A stretch of 64,000 nucleotides of DNA from Shewanella sp. ANA-3 (lineage in GTDB: Bacteria; Pseudomonadota; Gammaproteobacteria; Enterobacterales; Shewanellaceae): NCBI RefSeq assembly GCF_000203935.1, contig NC_008573.1:214943-278942 (forward strand), written 5' to 3'. A program made the translations under genes and the position numbers. Under the pieces are notes generated by a model. That model was not told the DNA's origin. It was given only the letters and a program-made list of their open reading frames with translations, and searched no databases. Positions 8,631 to 18,930 of the stretch are shown piece by piece. The first letter of the stretch is position 1. Every line of letters starts with the position of its first letter.

Positions 8631-9119
8631 TTAGTCTCTTTCAAAATGGCAAGAGTATCCGCTGGGATTCCTCTGCAAATAGTTTTGGTGATATGCCTCA
8701 GCGTCGTAGAATTCTGTTTCCAGGGTGACGGTCGTGACCACTTCATTCTCGAAGCGACCGATCTCATTGACCTCATCAATCACGTTTTCGATAATCGCTT
8801 TCTGTGCATCGTCACGATAGAACGCTGCCGAGCGATACGAAGTGCCAACATCATTTCCTTGGCGATTCTTCGTAGTCGGATCATGGATTTTGAAAAAGTA
8901 ATGTAGAATCTCTTCGAGAGATATTTCGTCTTGGTCGTATTCCACGCGAACCGCTTCGGCGTGCCCCGTTTTCCCTGTTATAATATCGGCGTAGGTAGGA
9001 TCATCAAAATCTCCGCCAGAGTAGCCCACCTTCGTTGACGTCACACCGTCCAGACTCCTAAGGAGGTCTTCGAGACCCCAAAAACACCCTCCGGCAACGA
9101 TCACATAATCTAGTTTCAT
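8631..9119 (-). CDS. msrA: Peptide methionine-S-sulfoxide reductase MsrA
   Basis: 162 residues, canonical MsrA: GGCFWGLED at residues 10-18, KVGYSGG, TGHAEAVRVEYD, KIHDPTT and RQGNDVGTSYRSAAF. Start ATG at 9119 has a strong AAGGAGG ribosome site. It is the first gene of the minus-strand cluster, divergent from the AraC-type regulator at 9242 across 122 bp that contain a direct-repeat operator. The arrangement predicts oxidant-induced expression through that regulator. Its 5' end and promoter also survive as a decayed copy at 2681-2898. Confidence 0.96.
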   Translation of the reverse strand: MKLDYVIVAGGCFWGLEDLLRSLDGVTSTKVGYSGGDFDDPTYADIITGKTGHAEAVRVEYDQDEISLEEILHYFFKIHDPTTKNRQGNDVGTSYRSAAFYRDDAQKAIIENVIDEVNEIGRFENEVVTTVTLETEFYDAEAYHQNYLQRNPSGYSCHFERD

Positions 9120-9181
9120 AAAGCCTCCTTAGTTTTCATCCACTTACTGATTAGACTGACTTTACAGCATGTAAAATAGAT

Positions 9182-9218
9182 ATAATATGTTCAATAGTTC
9201 GTATAACATGACCTATTG
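9182..9218. promoter_or_regulatory. Direct-repeat operator between msrA and AraC-type gene
   Basis: Two direct repeats, ATAATATGTTCAATAG (9182-9197) and ATAACATGACCTATTG (9203-9218), are spaced exactly 21 bp, two helical turns, as expected for an AraC-family dimer. They lie in the middle of the divergent intergenic region. The same pair with the same spacing is preserved at 2836-2864. Confidence 0.65.
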
Positions 9219-9241
9219 GACAGTTTACGTAGGAGCTATAT

Positions 9242-10177
9242 ATGGATGTTCTCAGTGAAATTTTAGATAAGGTAGAGCTTACTAGCAGCTACTGGTATAG
9301 AACCTCATTTGCGGGAGACTGGGGCATCAGCCTCCCGCAGGAAGAGAATCTAGCGAGATTTCACATCGTGACTCATGGCGAGTTTTGGTATGAGGTGCCA
9401 AAACTTAAACTTAAAGCATTGGCGGAGCAGGGCGATATTTTGATCTTTTTCAAAGGGATGGAGCACACCATGGCCAGTGCACCAAAAATCAAGGCCGAGC
9501 CTGCGGTCGAATTTAGAGCTAAAGCCAACCTCACCGAAGCTCAAGTTTTGGAATACGGTGATCAGAGCAAGCTCAAAGCCAACGTCGTTTGCGGACATTT
9601 TTGTTTTAATGGCGGACCCGATCATCCATTCTTAAATTCGCTGCCAAATGTCGTGCATATCAAGAGTGCTGATAACTCCCACTCGCCTTGGCTTGCCATG
9701 CTTTTAAGTATTATAGAGCAGGAAGCAAAATCAGGGCTTCCTGGAAGCAACACGTTAGTCAGAAAGCTGACCGAAATTATCTTCGTGCAAGCGTTAAGAA
9801 TCCACATGTACAAATCCAATAAAAATGCTGGATTCTTCAAACTGATCGAAAATCCGCAACTCAGCAAAACCTTGGAAGCTATTCATCATAGTCTCGATAA
9901 AAAATGGGGTCTTGACGATCTCGCCGGGATTGCGGGGATGTCGCGTACGAACTACAGCGTCAAATTTAAGGAGCTGTCAGGCATGACACCTCTTGATTAT
10001 TTAACCTATTGTCGGCTTGAAAAAGCAAAGCAGCTGCTTAAAGAATCCGGTAAGTCTGTTCCCGAAGTGAGTGAAGCCATTGGGTATCCGGCACATGAAC
10101 ACTTTCAAAAGTTGTTTAAGAAAAAAATTGGCAAAACTCCTAGCGCGTACAGAAAAGAAAATTCTGAAAAGGTGTAA
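9242..10177 (+). CDS. RclR-like AraC-family transcriptional regulator
   Basis: 311 residues. The N-terminal half is a cupin-type AraC ligand/sensor domain; the C-terminal 100 residues carry two HTH motifs (GIAGMSRTNYSVKFKELSGMTPLDYL and VSEAIGYPAHEHFQKLFKKKIG). A VVCGHFCF segment (near residues 118-125) matches the place where E. coli RclR has its redox-sensing cysteine (VCG), and the overall layout is RclR-like. It probably senses reactive chlorine or electrophiles and activates the divergent msr-grx operon. The next gene starts 2 bp downstream. Sensing chemistry is inferred from family resemblance. Confidence 0.85.
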   Translation: MDVLSEILDKVELTSSYWYRTSFAGDWGISLPQEENLARFHIVTHGEFWYEVPKLKLKALAEQGDILIFFKGMEHTMASAPKIKAEPAVEFRAKANLTEAQVLEYGDQSKLKANVVCGHFCFNGGPDHPFLNSLPNVVHIKSADNSHSPWLAMLLSIIEQEAKSGLPGSNTLVRKLTEIIFVQALRIHMYKSNKNAGFFKLIENPQLSKTLEAIHHSLDKKWGLDDLAGIAGMSRTNYSVKFKELSGMTPLDYLTYCRLEKAKQLLKESGKSVPEVSEAIGYPAHEHFQKLFKKKIGKTPSAYRKENSEKV

Positions 10178-10179
10178 AA

Positions 10180-10920
10180 ATGAATATCTATAACTCTCCT
10201 GTTACCAAAATAGCTTTCTGGGTCATAGTCATTGGTGGTGCGGCTTGCCTGCTTATCCCTTTGTTTGCACCTCTTCTTCCGCTGCAATATTTGAAAGGTT
10301 ATGGCGAAATAGGAGATGTTCTTGGAGGTATTTCAAGCCCATTTGTACAAATTCTGGGTTCAGTGCTTCTCTTTCTGGTGTTAAAAGCTCAGATTGACGC
10401 TAATGGCATCCTCCATCAGCAAATCGAAAAGGAATATACGAAGGAGCAACTGAGGCACGAGTTGAATCAGCTTCACGAACTTTATATGTTCGTCGAAAGA
10501 AACATTAAAAATTTTAGCTACGATCAGGAAAAGATGATTGATGGCAAGTCGCAAATGATCCTTTTGCATTCCCGGCGAGCGATTAAATGTTTCATTGAGG
10601 ATCTAGAGAGCTTAGATGTTGATATTCACAAAGATGACGACATTTTAAGGTTCGACGGGGTTAAAGAAATTATGAGCATTTTGAACAGCGTTGACCTATA
10701 TTTCGACAAAATCAAAGACAGCGAGATTGCACCTTATCATAAGAGTTTTTATAAAACGCTTATGCAGCACGAACTTCTCTTCAGCGTTTTTCCTTATCAA
10801 GATCTCGACAATCAAGCGTACCTAAAACAAGAGCATTGCCCAGAGTGTGGTGAATATCATGCAAATTATCCGCCACTGATTTATGACCGGTTACAGAAAA
10901 TTAAAAAAAGTTTCTCCTGA
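10180..10920 (+). CDS. AbiC-like putative phage abortive infection membrane protein
   Basis: 246 residues with two N-terminal membrane helices (about 10-32 and 47-67). The block GEIGDVLGGISSPFVQILGS followed by AQIDAN closely fits the putative AbiC-type phage abortive infection family. A predicted helical cytoplasmic region follows, and a CPEC cysteine pair lies near the C-terminus (about residues 225-228). It begins 2 bp after the RclR-like gene, so it is likely co-transcribed with it. The pairing of an oxidant sensor with an abortive-infection-type protein is unusual. Family membership is by motif memory; anti-phage function is not shown. Confidence 0.68.
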   Translation: MNIYNSPVTKIAFWVIVIGGAACLLIPLFAPLLPLQYLKGYGEIGDVLGGISSPFVQILGSVLLFLVLKAQIDANGILHQQIEKEYTKEQLRHELNQLHELYMFVERNIKNFSYDQEKMIDGKSQMILLHSRRAIKCFIEDLESLDVDIHKDDDILRFDGVKEIMSILNSVDLYFDKIKDSEIAPYHKSFYKTLMQHELLFSVFPYQDLDNQAYLKQEHCPECGEYHANYPPLIYDRLQKIKKSFS

Positions 10921-11067
10921 TGTATTATGGATATTTATTCGGTATCGGTCCTACCAAAAAGCTATTTGTAGTATCTCGAGTACGTGCTGTGGTGTAGTAA
11001 TTCCAATCTTAGAAAACTCAAAGCTTATTCTGAAACTATCGGAATTGTCGGTTGGGTGAGACTTAGT

Positions 11068-11092
11068 CGCCCCGTAAAGCCTTATCGGGGCG
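11068..11092. terminator. Hairpin terminator-like stem
   Basis: CGCCCCG (11068-11074) pairs perfectly with CGGGGCG (11086-11092) around an 11-nt loop. It lies between the convergent AbiC-like and 95-residue genes. No strong T-run follows on either strand. Confidence 0.55.
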
Positions 11093-11106
11093 GCAAAGAT
11101 AACTTT

Positions 11107-11394
11107 TTATATCACTGCTATTGATGACGTCCTTTGTTTACTAAAGTTGTAAGCCCTTATTCTTTGTTTTAGACCTTCAACCACTCCGGGCTTGTCACTA
11201 GGAGAGTCCCCTTGGCTAACCTTAGCCGTCAGATCGTATTCAGCGATTTCTAGCCGGTCCCCCTGAATCATTTTACGCCAACCGTTCCACAACTTAGGGT
11301 CAAGCTCTTCGGTACGCCAACCATCGGTCGGTTCGCTCCGACTCGCTAAAGCCAGATCCCTGATTTGGTTCTGGAGCGTTAGATCGTCAATCAT
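11107..11394 (-). CDS. Hypothetical protein
   Basis: 95 residues, not recognised. It is charged and soluble with no membrane segment, starting MIDDLTLQNQIRD. The first half is tryptophan-rich (GWRTEELDPKLWNGWRKM). It stands alone, convergent with the AbiC-like gene and followed by a hairpin. It could be a truncated plasmid or phage protein. The interval between it and the IS30 element holds a decayed frame. Confidence 0.4.
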   Translation of the reverse strand: MIDDLTLQNQIRDLALASRSEPTDGWRTEELDPKLWNGWRKMIQGDRLEIAEYDLTAKVSQGDSPSDKPGVVEGLKQRIRAYNFSKQRTSSIAVI

Positions 11395-11534
11395 TGTTCA
11401 GCGCCGTACAAAAATGCTATTTTGTTCATACTCAATGCGTTTGTGGGTTTGGTTTGTTTGGCGACTGATCTGATCGCGCAAACTGCATTGAGTTCCCTTA
11501 CCTGAGTGATCTACTATTTCGCACAGTTATTTAG

Positions 11535-11723
11535 CTTTATCGTAACGCTCAAGAAATTGGGCTTAATGCCGAATACAATAAAATAAAACAGCCAACCCTT
11601 GAGGCTCTTATGCGCCAGAATTTACCAGTGACGGGTCGAAACTTAGAACTCCCAAAAGATACCAATATTCTTTCGACTACCTCCCCTCAAAGCCATATCA
11701 CGCACGGCGGCCGCAAAAACTGA
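11535..11723 (+). pseudogene. Decayed coding fragment truncated by IS30
   Basis: After a TAG at 11532-11534, 62 open codons run to a stop formed at the IS30 left end. They include LYRNAQEIGLNAEYNKIK and the protein-like segment LPVTGRNLELPKDTN. A one-base shift upstream would join it to a further protein-like stretch (FAQLFS), so an old frameshift is likely. The family is not recognised. The reading frame ends inside the IS inverted repeat, so the insertion cut the 3' end. Confidence 0.3.
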
Positions 11724-12804
11724 GTGCAACACCTGACCTTTCCGGTACGGTGCTGCCACTATGTCCTATCACGAACTCAGTATCCCCGAACGTGCGACCC
11801 TTCAACTCGGCCTTGCCCAAGGTTTCAGCCAGCGGCGAATTGCCCGGATGCTCGGCCGCTCCCCCTCGACCATCAGCCGGGAGCTGCGCCGCAACCGGGC
11901 CCCTGGCACCCGCTACCAGGCCTGTGCTGCCCAGCAGCAGATGCAGGTCCGCCGCCAGGTCTGCAGGCCTCAGTGCAAGCTGCTGCCGGGCAGTGAGCGC
12001 TTCGAGCTGGTCGTCCATATGCTGCGTGAGGGTTTGTCTCCCGAGCAGATTGCCGGCAAGCTGCGCAGCATGAACATACCCAGCCTCAGAGAGGCCTACG
12101 TCTGCCGCGAGACGATCTATAACGCGATCTACGCCCTGCCGGTCGGTGGCCTGCGCAAGGAGCTGATCATCTGCCTGCGCCAGGGCAAGACGAGTCGCAG
12201 GCCGCGCTCTGGCGGCGTCGATCGGCGCGGCCAGATCCCTGAAATGCTCAGCATCCACGTGCGCCCGCCGGAGGTCGAAGACCGGCTGATGCCAGGCCAT
12301 TGGGAGGGCGACCTGATCAAGGGCAAGGCCAATGCCTCGGCGGTGGGCACCTTGGTGGAGCGTACCAGCGGCTACCTGATGCTGATCAAGATGGCCGACG
12401 CGACGGCGACCTCGGCGCTGGAGGGCTTCAGTGCGGCGCTCAATGGCATGCCGCTGGCGGTGCGCAAGAGCATGACCTACGACCAGGGCCGGGAGATGGC
12501 GCGGCACGCCGAGATCACCCAGCGGACCGGGGTGGCGATCTACTTCTGCGACCCGCACAGCCCCTGGCAACGCGGCAGCAATGAGAACATCAATGGACTG
12601 ATCCGCCAGTACCTGCCCAAGGGCACGGACTTGTCGGTGCATAGTCAGGAAGCCCTGGACGCCATCGCTTTGCAACTGAATATGCGACCGCGCAAACGCT
12701 TCGACTTCAAATGCCCGATCGAGGTGATGGGCGAAGTGATGCAAGAAGCCGTGGTGATGCGGCATGATGCTCCCGCTTCAATTCAATAACCGTGTTGCAC
12801 TCAG
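11720..12804 (+). mobile_element. IS30-family insertion sequence
   Basis: The inverted termini CTGAGTGCAACAC (11720-11732) and GTGTTGCACTCAG (12792-12804) bracket a single transposase gene. The element is markedly GC-richer than both flanks, so it arrived recently from a GC-rich host. A target duplication is not obvious; IS30 elements usually make only 2-3 bp. It separates the decayed fragment from the DM13 gene. Confidence 0.88.
11761..12789 (+). CDS. IS30-family transposase
   Basis: 342 residues. An N-terminal HTH (ELSIPERATLQLGLAQGFSQ and RIARMLGRSPSTISRELRRN) is followed by a DDE catalytic core with GHWEGDLIKGK, MTYDQGREMA and the SPWQRGSNENINGLIRQY glutamate region, and a final MRPRKRFDFK. 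All typical IS30 blocks are intact, so it should be active. A long frame on the opposite strand is an artefact of high GC. Confidence 0.95.
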   Translation: MSYHELSIPERATLQLGLAQGFSQRRIARMLGRSPSTISRELRRNRAPGTRYQACAAQQQMQVRRQVCRPQCKLLPGSERFELVVHMLREGLSPEQIAGKLRSMNIPSLREAYVCRETIYNAIYALPVGGLRKELIICLRQGKTSRRPRSGGVDRRGQIPEMLSIHVRPPEVEDRLMPGHWEGDLIKGKANASAVGTLVERTSGYLMLIKMADATATSALEGFSAALNGMPLAVRKSMTYDQGREMARHAEITQRTGVAIYFCDPHSPWQRGSNENINGLIRQYLPKGTDLSVHSQEALDAIALQLNMRPRKRFDFKCPIEVMGEVMQEAVVMRHDAPASIQ

Positions 12805-12862
12805 ATCCTGCAACCAGCTATTATGATGGACACACCAAATAACTCACTGCATGAGGCAACCC

Positions 12863-13339
12863 ATGAAAAAGCAATTAAAAATAATTCTGCTCGCGTCCCA
12901 CCTGGCTCTGTTTGGCGCGGGAGTTGGGCTAGGGATCTATATACTTCCGATTTTGACAGCACAAGAAAACGCCACCATCGCCGAAATTGAAGAAGTGCAA
13001 AAGGTGGCAAAGTATAGCGGAGAGTTCAAGAAAGATCAGAAAGGCAGCGACGCCCTTCACTGGGCGAATGGACAACTTTTTGTTACGGATAACGAAATTG
13101 TATTTAAAGGTGATGTAGCACCTGGTCCAGACTACAAAATTTACCTGACAAAGAAACAAGCCACCGACAAAGAATCGTTTTTGGACATAAAGAAAGAAGC
13201 AATTCTGATTGGCGAATTGAAAAACTTCGGGAATTTCAAGAAAACCATTCCTGCAAGCGTCAACGTCAACGAGTTTACAACGGTCCAAATATGGTGCGAG
13301 CATTTCTCTAAGTTCATCGGCTCCGCAAAATATCAGTAA
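12863..13339 (+). CDS. DM13-domain membrane-anchored protein
   Basis: About 158 residues. An N-terminal membrane anchor or uncleaved signal (ILLASHLALFGAGVGLGIYI) precedes a DM13 domain at about 50-155, with LHWANGQLFVTDNEIVF, GDVAPGPDYKIYL and the terminal WCEHFSKFIGSAKYQ whose cysteine is conserved in the family. DM13 is proposed to take part in redox chemistry; function in bacteria is unknown. ATG at 12863 is preferred over 12851 because GAGG lies 7-10 bp upstream of it. The IS30 element lies 47 bp upstream and may supply or have removed its native promoter. Confidence 0.82.
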   Translation: MKKQLKIILLASHLALFGAGVGLGIYILPILTAQENATIAEIEEVQKVAKYSGEFKKDQKGSDALHWANGQLFVTDNEIVFKGDVAPGPDYKIYLTKKQATDKESFLDIKKEAILIGELKNFGNFKKTIPASVNVNEFTTVQIWCEHFSKFIGSAKYQ

Positions 13340-13713
13340 ACAAGCTTAAACTTGGATCTTGCCTGTTCACGAATAACATGCGCCTCATGCCAATGGAAAT
13401 TAAAGTCTTGCCGGGCATGAGGCCTCCCCTCCACGTCTAGATTCTTGAAGTCAAAATTGACCTCAACCGACCCTCAGACACTGACTACGATGCCTGCATA
13501 CCCTGAAGCGGTTCACCAGATGGGCTTGCGACAGAGATAAGTACGCGCCAACCTCAGATGCCGCTAAGGCTCTATACGCCGCCTTATCGGAATGGGTGGA
13601 ATTTTGCGCGCGAGCGTCTAATGTTATCCAAGAGCGAGGGCTCTGATTAGTCCCGTCTCCCATGAAGATTCGCAGACTAAGACCCCTATTAAATCTGTAA
13701 CATTTCGCTAGTT
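13340..13713. other. Gene-free stretch left of the mer unit
   Basis: No convincing gene. A long-range inverted repeat (GCCTCATGCC 13382-13391 with GGCATGAGGC 13414-13423) just after the DM13 gene could be a terminator. The rest includes a minus-strand frame that overlaps merR and does not look coding. The 5' half of the interrupted umuC is not here. Confidence 0.4.
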
Positions 13714-13751
13714 GGGGTCGTCTCAGAATTCGGAAAATAAAGCACGCTAAG
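13714..13751 (+). repeat. Tn3/Tn21-type 38-bp inverted repeat, left
   Basis: 38 bp beginning GGGGTCGTCTCAGAATTCGG and ending AAAGCACGCTAAG match the Tn21-branch terminal repeat pattern. It faces a related 38-bp end at 18150-18187. The merR stop codon lies inside it. Confidence 0.85.
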
Positions 13752-14202
13752 GCGTAGTCACCCCGTGACTCCCCCGCGCCGATGCAGCGAGCTTCGTTCC
13801 GTCTTGCAGTGACGCAATCAGCGGGCAGGAAACGTTCCCTTTCCGCGCATGGCAGGCGCACACCAGTTCAGACAGCACGGCCTCCATGCGTGCCAAGTCG
13901 GCCATCTTCTCGCGCACATCCTTGAGCTTGTGCTCGGCCAGGCCGCTGGCTTCCTCGCAATGGGTGCCATCCTCCAGCCGCAGTAGCTCGGCGATTTCGT
14001 CCAGGCTAAAGCCCAGCCGCTGGGCCGATTTCACGAACCGCACTCGTGTTACATCCGCCTCGCCATAGCGGCGAATGCTGCCATAGGGCTTGTCTGGCTC
14101 CGGCAGCAGGCCCTTGCGCTGGTAGAACCGGATGGTCTCCACATTGACCCCGGCCGCCTTGGCAAAAACGCCAATGGTCAGATTCTCAAAATTAATTTGC
14201 AT
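13747..14202 (-). CDS. merR: Mercury-responsive regulator MerR
   Basis: 151 residues. The N-terminal HTH ([21 protein letters not shown]) and a long dimer helix lead to the three mercury-binding cysteines at 82, 117 and 126, all present. It represses and, with Hg(II), activates the divergent merTPCADE promoter by distorting the 19-bp spacer. The C-terminus is longer than the 144-residue Tn21 protein: the last residues after CPLIASLQ are unusual and run into the transposon end, so the 3' end of the gene has been replaced at the left inverted repeat. Confidence 0.96.
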   Translation of the reverse strand: MQINFENLTIGVFAKAAGVNVETIRFYQRKGLLPEPDKPYGSIRRYGEADVTRVRFVKSAQRLGFSLDEIAELLRLEDGTHCEEASGLAEHKLKDVREKMADLARMEAVLSELVCACHARKGNVSCPLIASLQDGTKLAASARGSHGVTTP

Positions 14203-14207
14203 ATCGC

Positions 14208-14238
14208 TTGACTCCGTACATAACTACGGAAGTAAGCT
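14208..14238 (+). promoter_or_regulatory. merT promoter and MerR operator
   Basis: -35 TTGACT (14208-14213) and -10 TAAGCT (14233-14238) are separated by 19 bp, the overlong spacer typical of MerR-controlled promoters. The dyad ACTCCGTAC...CTACGGAAGT sits between them. Confidence 0.92.
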
Positions 14239-14273
14239 TAAGCTATCCAAACCAAATTTGAAAGGACAAGCGT

Positions 14274-14669
14274 ATGTCTGAACCACAAAAGTCTGAACCA
14301 CAAAAGTCTGAACCACAAAAGTCTGAACCACAAAACGGGCGCGGCGCGCTCTTCGCCGGTGGGCTGGCCGCCATTCTTGCGTCGGCCTGCTGCCTGGGGC
14401 CGCTGGTTTTGATCGCCTTGGGGTTCAGCGGGGCATGGATCGGCAACCTGACGGTGCTGGAACCCTATCGCCCGATCTTCATCGGCGCAGCGCTGGTCGC
14501 GCTGTTTTTCGCCTGGCGGCGCATCTACCGCCCGGCGCAAGCCTGCAAACCGGGTGAGGTCTGCGCGATTCCCCAAGTGCGAGCTACTTACAAGCTCATT
14601 TTCTGGATCGTGGCCGCGCTGGTCCTGGTCTCGCTCGGATTTCCCTACGTCATGCCATTTTTCTATTAA
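14274..14669 (+). CDS. merT: Mercuric transporter MerT with expanded N-terminus
   Basis: 131 residues against the usual 116. After MSEPQ come three extra copies of the five-residue unit KSEPQ, then the normal NGRGALFAGG. Three membrane helices and the paired cysteines ACCLG in the first helix (mercury uptake) are intact, as is the cytoplasmic CKPGEVC pair. It takes Hg(II) from periplasmic MerP and delivers it to MerA. The extra 15 residues lie in the cytoplasmic N-terminal tail and come from a perfect 15-bp tandem repeat. Function is probably kept. Confidence 0.96.
   Translation: MSEPQKSEPQKSEPQKSEPQNGRGALFAGGLAAILASACCLGPLVLIALGFSGAWIGNLTVLEPYRPIFIGAALVALFFAWRRIYRPAQACKPGEVCAIPQVRATYKLIFWIVAALVLVSLGFPYVMPFFY
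14276..14335 (+). repeat. 15-bp tandem repeat, four copies, in merT
   Basis: Four identical, uninterrupted copies of GTCTGAACCACAAAA (starting at 14276, 14291, 14306 and 14321) code for the repeated SEPQK unit. One copy is the norm in MerT. Perfect identity implies recent slippage expansion, and the frame is kept. Confidence 0.97.
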
Positions 14670-14684
14670 TCACAGGAGTTCATC

Positions 14685-14960
14685 ATGAAAAAACTGTTTG
14701 CCGCCCTCGCCCTCGCTGCCGTTGTTGCCCCCGTGTGGGCCGCCACCCAGACCGTCACGCTGTCCGTGCCTGGCATGACCTGCGCCTCTTGCCCGATCAC
14801 TGTCAAGCACGCGCTTTCCAAGGTTGAGGGCGTGAGCAAGACCGACGTAAGTTTCGACAAGCGCCAGGCCGTCGTCACCTTCGACGATGCCAAGACCAAC
14901 GTCCAGAAGTTGACCAAGGCGACCGAGGACGCGGGCTATCCGTCCAGCCTCAAACGCTGA
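14685..14960 (+). CDS. merP: Periplasmic mercury-binding protein MerP
   Basis: 91 residues: a signal peptide (residues 1-19, ending VWA/A) and one HMA domain with GMTCASC. It binds Hg(II) in the periplasm and passes it to MerT. It sits 15 bp after merT with a CAGGAG ribosome site, in standard mer order. Sequence and length are those of Tn21/Tn501-type MerP. Confidence 0.97.
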   Translation: MKKLFAALALAAVVAPVWAATQTVTLSVPGMTCASCPITVKHALSKVEGVSKTDVSFDKRQAVVTFDDAKTNVQKLTKATEDAGYPSSLKR

Positions 14961-14987
14961 TCCGTTAACCGAACTCGGGAGCGACAC

Positions 14988-17137
<2,150 letters not shown>

Positions 17138-17154
17138 GGAAAAGGAGGTGTTCA

Positions 17155-17520
17155 ATGAGCGCCTACACAGTGTCCCGGCTGGCCCTTGATGCCGGGGTGA
17201 GCGTGCATATCGTGCGCGACTACCTGCTGCGCGGATTGCTACGGCCGGTCGCGTACACCACGGGCGGCTACGGCTTGTTCGATGACACCGCGTTGCAACG
17301 GCTGCGCTTTGTACGGGCTGCCTTCGAAGCGGGTATCGGCCTGGACGCACTGGCGCGGCTGTGCCGGGCGCTGGATGCTGCGGACGGTGACGGTGCGTCT
17401 GCGCAGCTTGCCGTGTTGCGGCAACTCGTCGAGCGTCGGCGCGAGGCCCTGGCCAGCCTCGAAATGCAACTGGCCGCCATGCCAACCGAACCGGCACAGC
17501 ACGCGGAGAGTCTGCCATGA
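17155..17520 (+). CDS. merD: mer co-regulator MerD
   Basis: 121 residues from ATG 17155, which has AAAGGAGGTG upstream; a longer frame from 17122 overlaps merA and is not used. MerD is MerR-like, with an N-terminal HTH ([20 protein letters not shown]) but without the MerR mercury cysteines. It down-regulates the operon by competing at the operator when Hg(II) is exhausted. It overlaps merE by 4 bp. Confidence 0.95.
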
Positions 17521-17753
17521 ACAGCCCAGAGCACTTGCCGTCTGAGACGCACAAACCGATCACCGGCTACTTGTGGGGCGCGCTGGCCGTGCTCACCTGT
17601 CCCTGCCATTTGCCGATTCTCGCCATTGTGCTAGCCGGCACGACGGCCGGCGCGTTCATCGGGGAGCACTGGGGTATTGCAGCCCTCACGCTGACCGGCT
17701 TGTTTGTCCTGTCTGTGACGCGGCTGCTGCGGGCCTTCAAGGGAAGATCATGA
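17517..17753 (+). CDS. merE: Broad mercury transporter MerE
   Basis: 78 residues, two membrane helices, with the cysteine pair TCPCHLP in the first. It imports Hg(II) and probably organomercury. The start overlaps the merD stop (ATGA), so translation is coupled. Length and sequence are standard for Tn21-type MerE. Confidence 0.95.
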
Positions 17754-17818
17754 CCGCTTCCCAGCCAGCCGAGAGTGGGCAGCTTTGAGCTTCGCTACCA
17801 ATCTGGAGGAGTACCACC

Positions 17819-18031
17819 ATGAACGCAAACGCCCCGAACACTGCCAGTTGCACCACCTGCTGCGTATGCTGCAAAGAAATTCCGCTCGATGCCGCCTTCA
17901 CCCCGGAAGGCGCGGAATACGTCGAACATTTCTGCGGGCTGGATTGCTATGAACGCTTCCAGGCACGCGCCAAGGCCGCGACAGAATCTGACATTGCGCC
18001 TGTCCCTGGCGGTTCGCAGCCGTCAGATTGA
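17819..18031 (+). CDS. DUF3330 cysteine-rich small protein
   Basis: 70 residues, cysteine-rich: [12 protein letters not shown] and [11 protein letters not shown] suggest a small metal-binding domain. The DUF3330 family is frequent at the end of mer operons of Tn3-family elements, and this is the last gene before the right inverted repeat, preceded by GGAGGAG. A role in mercury or thiol handling is plausible but unproven. The 65 bp before it look like a decayed mer-operon tail. Confidence 0.85.
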   Translation: MNANAPNTASCTTCCVCCKEIPLDAAFTPEGAEYVEHFCGLDCYERFQARAKAATESDIAPVPGGSQPSD

Positions 18032-18149
18032 GGCATGCCCTAACTGGGCGTCAGGCCGGAACCTTGGGCAGTGTCAGAATAGGGCCGATTCCAGCATTTT
18101 CTGACGACTCGCCTGCAACCTCTAGGGCCTCAACCTGACAGGCCGCACG

Positions 18150-18187
18150 CTTAGCGTACGATTTTGTCCGTTTTCTCTATCGTCCCC
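18150..18187 (-). repeat. Tn3-family 38-bp inverted repeat, right
   Basis: On the minus strand it begins GGGGACGATAGAGAAAACGG and ends AAAATCGTACGCTAAG, a Tn501/Tn5041-like terminal repeat. It faces the left end at 13714-13751, shares the last 7-8 bases (CGCTAAG) and the GGGG start with it, and directly abuts umuC codons. Confidence 0.85.
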
Positions 18188-18875
18188 TATTAGTAAAAAA
18201 CTAGAGTTGATGAATATTAAAACGGCCTACGACCTAGCACAAATGCCTGCAGGGCATGCTCGTAAGCAATTTAGCATTGAAATCGAGCGTACGGTTCGTG
18301 AGCTAAATGGCATCGAGTGCAAACAATGGGATCAGGCAAGAGCCGATAAACAGCAGATATTTTCAACTCGTTCAGTTGGTGAGCGGATAACCGATTTTAA
18401 CTCTTTACTGCAGGCATTGAGTAAGCATGTTGGAATTGCAGCAGCGAAGGCAAGGGCACAGGGATCTAGTTGCAAATCAATGCTACTGTTCGCCAGTAAT
18501 TCGCCTTTTGATGATCAACCTAAAAGCTTTAAAACGCTGATCCATTTCCCATGTGCGACAAATAGCACGGTCGAAATGACGCAGGCTGTCTCAGCGGCTG
18601 CACCCAAATTATTCAGAGAAGGTGTACGTTACTACAAAATCGGAGTTGGGCTCATCAACCTCGTTTGTGACAAGCGTCAGCAATTCGACTTATTTAATGC
18701 GCCAAAAGCTAATCCTGCTTTGATGCAAGCGCTTGATGGCATTAACTTTAGGTATGGCCGTGATACGCTGTTCTTAGCTGCACAGGGAATCGAACAAAAG
18801 TGGGCTATGCGGCGAGAACTGCTTAGCCCTCAGTACACAACCAAGTGGGACTGTTTGCCTATGATAAAATGCTAA
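18188..18875 (+). pseudogene. UmuC-like Y-family polymerase, C-terminal part
   Basis: Codons just inside the right transposon end read ISKKLELMNIKTAYDLAQ, the helix-hairpin-helix of UmuC/RumB proteins. The little-finger domain follows, with RTVRELNGIECKQW, KQQIFSTRSVGERITD and, at the end, RYGRDTLFLAAQGI. The catalytic palm and fingers are missing, so this is the inactivated 3' third of a polymerase V catalytic subunit gene. An open frame from TTG 18207 could still be translated, but it would lack activity. SXT/R391-type ICEs also have transposons in their umuC homologue rumB. Confidence 0.88.
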
Positions 18876-18930
18876 TTTTGACCCTTTTCAATTTATCTGT
18901 GGCCGAAGTTGTAATGTTCGGTCCTGTTGG

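Noticed and set aside
11698..12765. 355-codon minus-strand frame opposite the IS30 transposase
   Set aside because: GC-rich antisense frame with repetitive R/A/H/Q composition; the plus strand has an intact IS30 transposase.
13463..13861. 132-codon minus-strand frame left of merR
   Set aside because: Overlaps merR and the transposon end in another frame; composition not protein-like.
14238..14576. Minus-strand frames with a repeated LLWFR unit opposite merT
   Set aside because: The repeat is just the reverse reading of the merT 15-bp tandem repeat.
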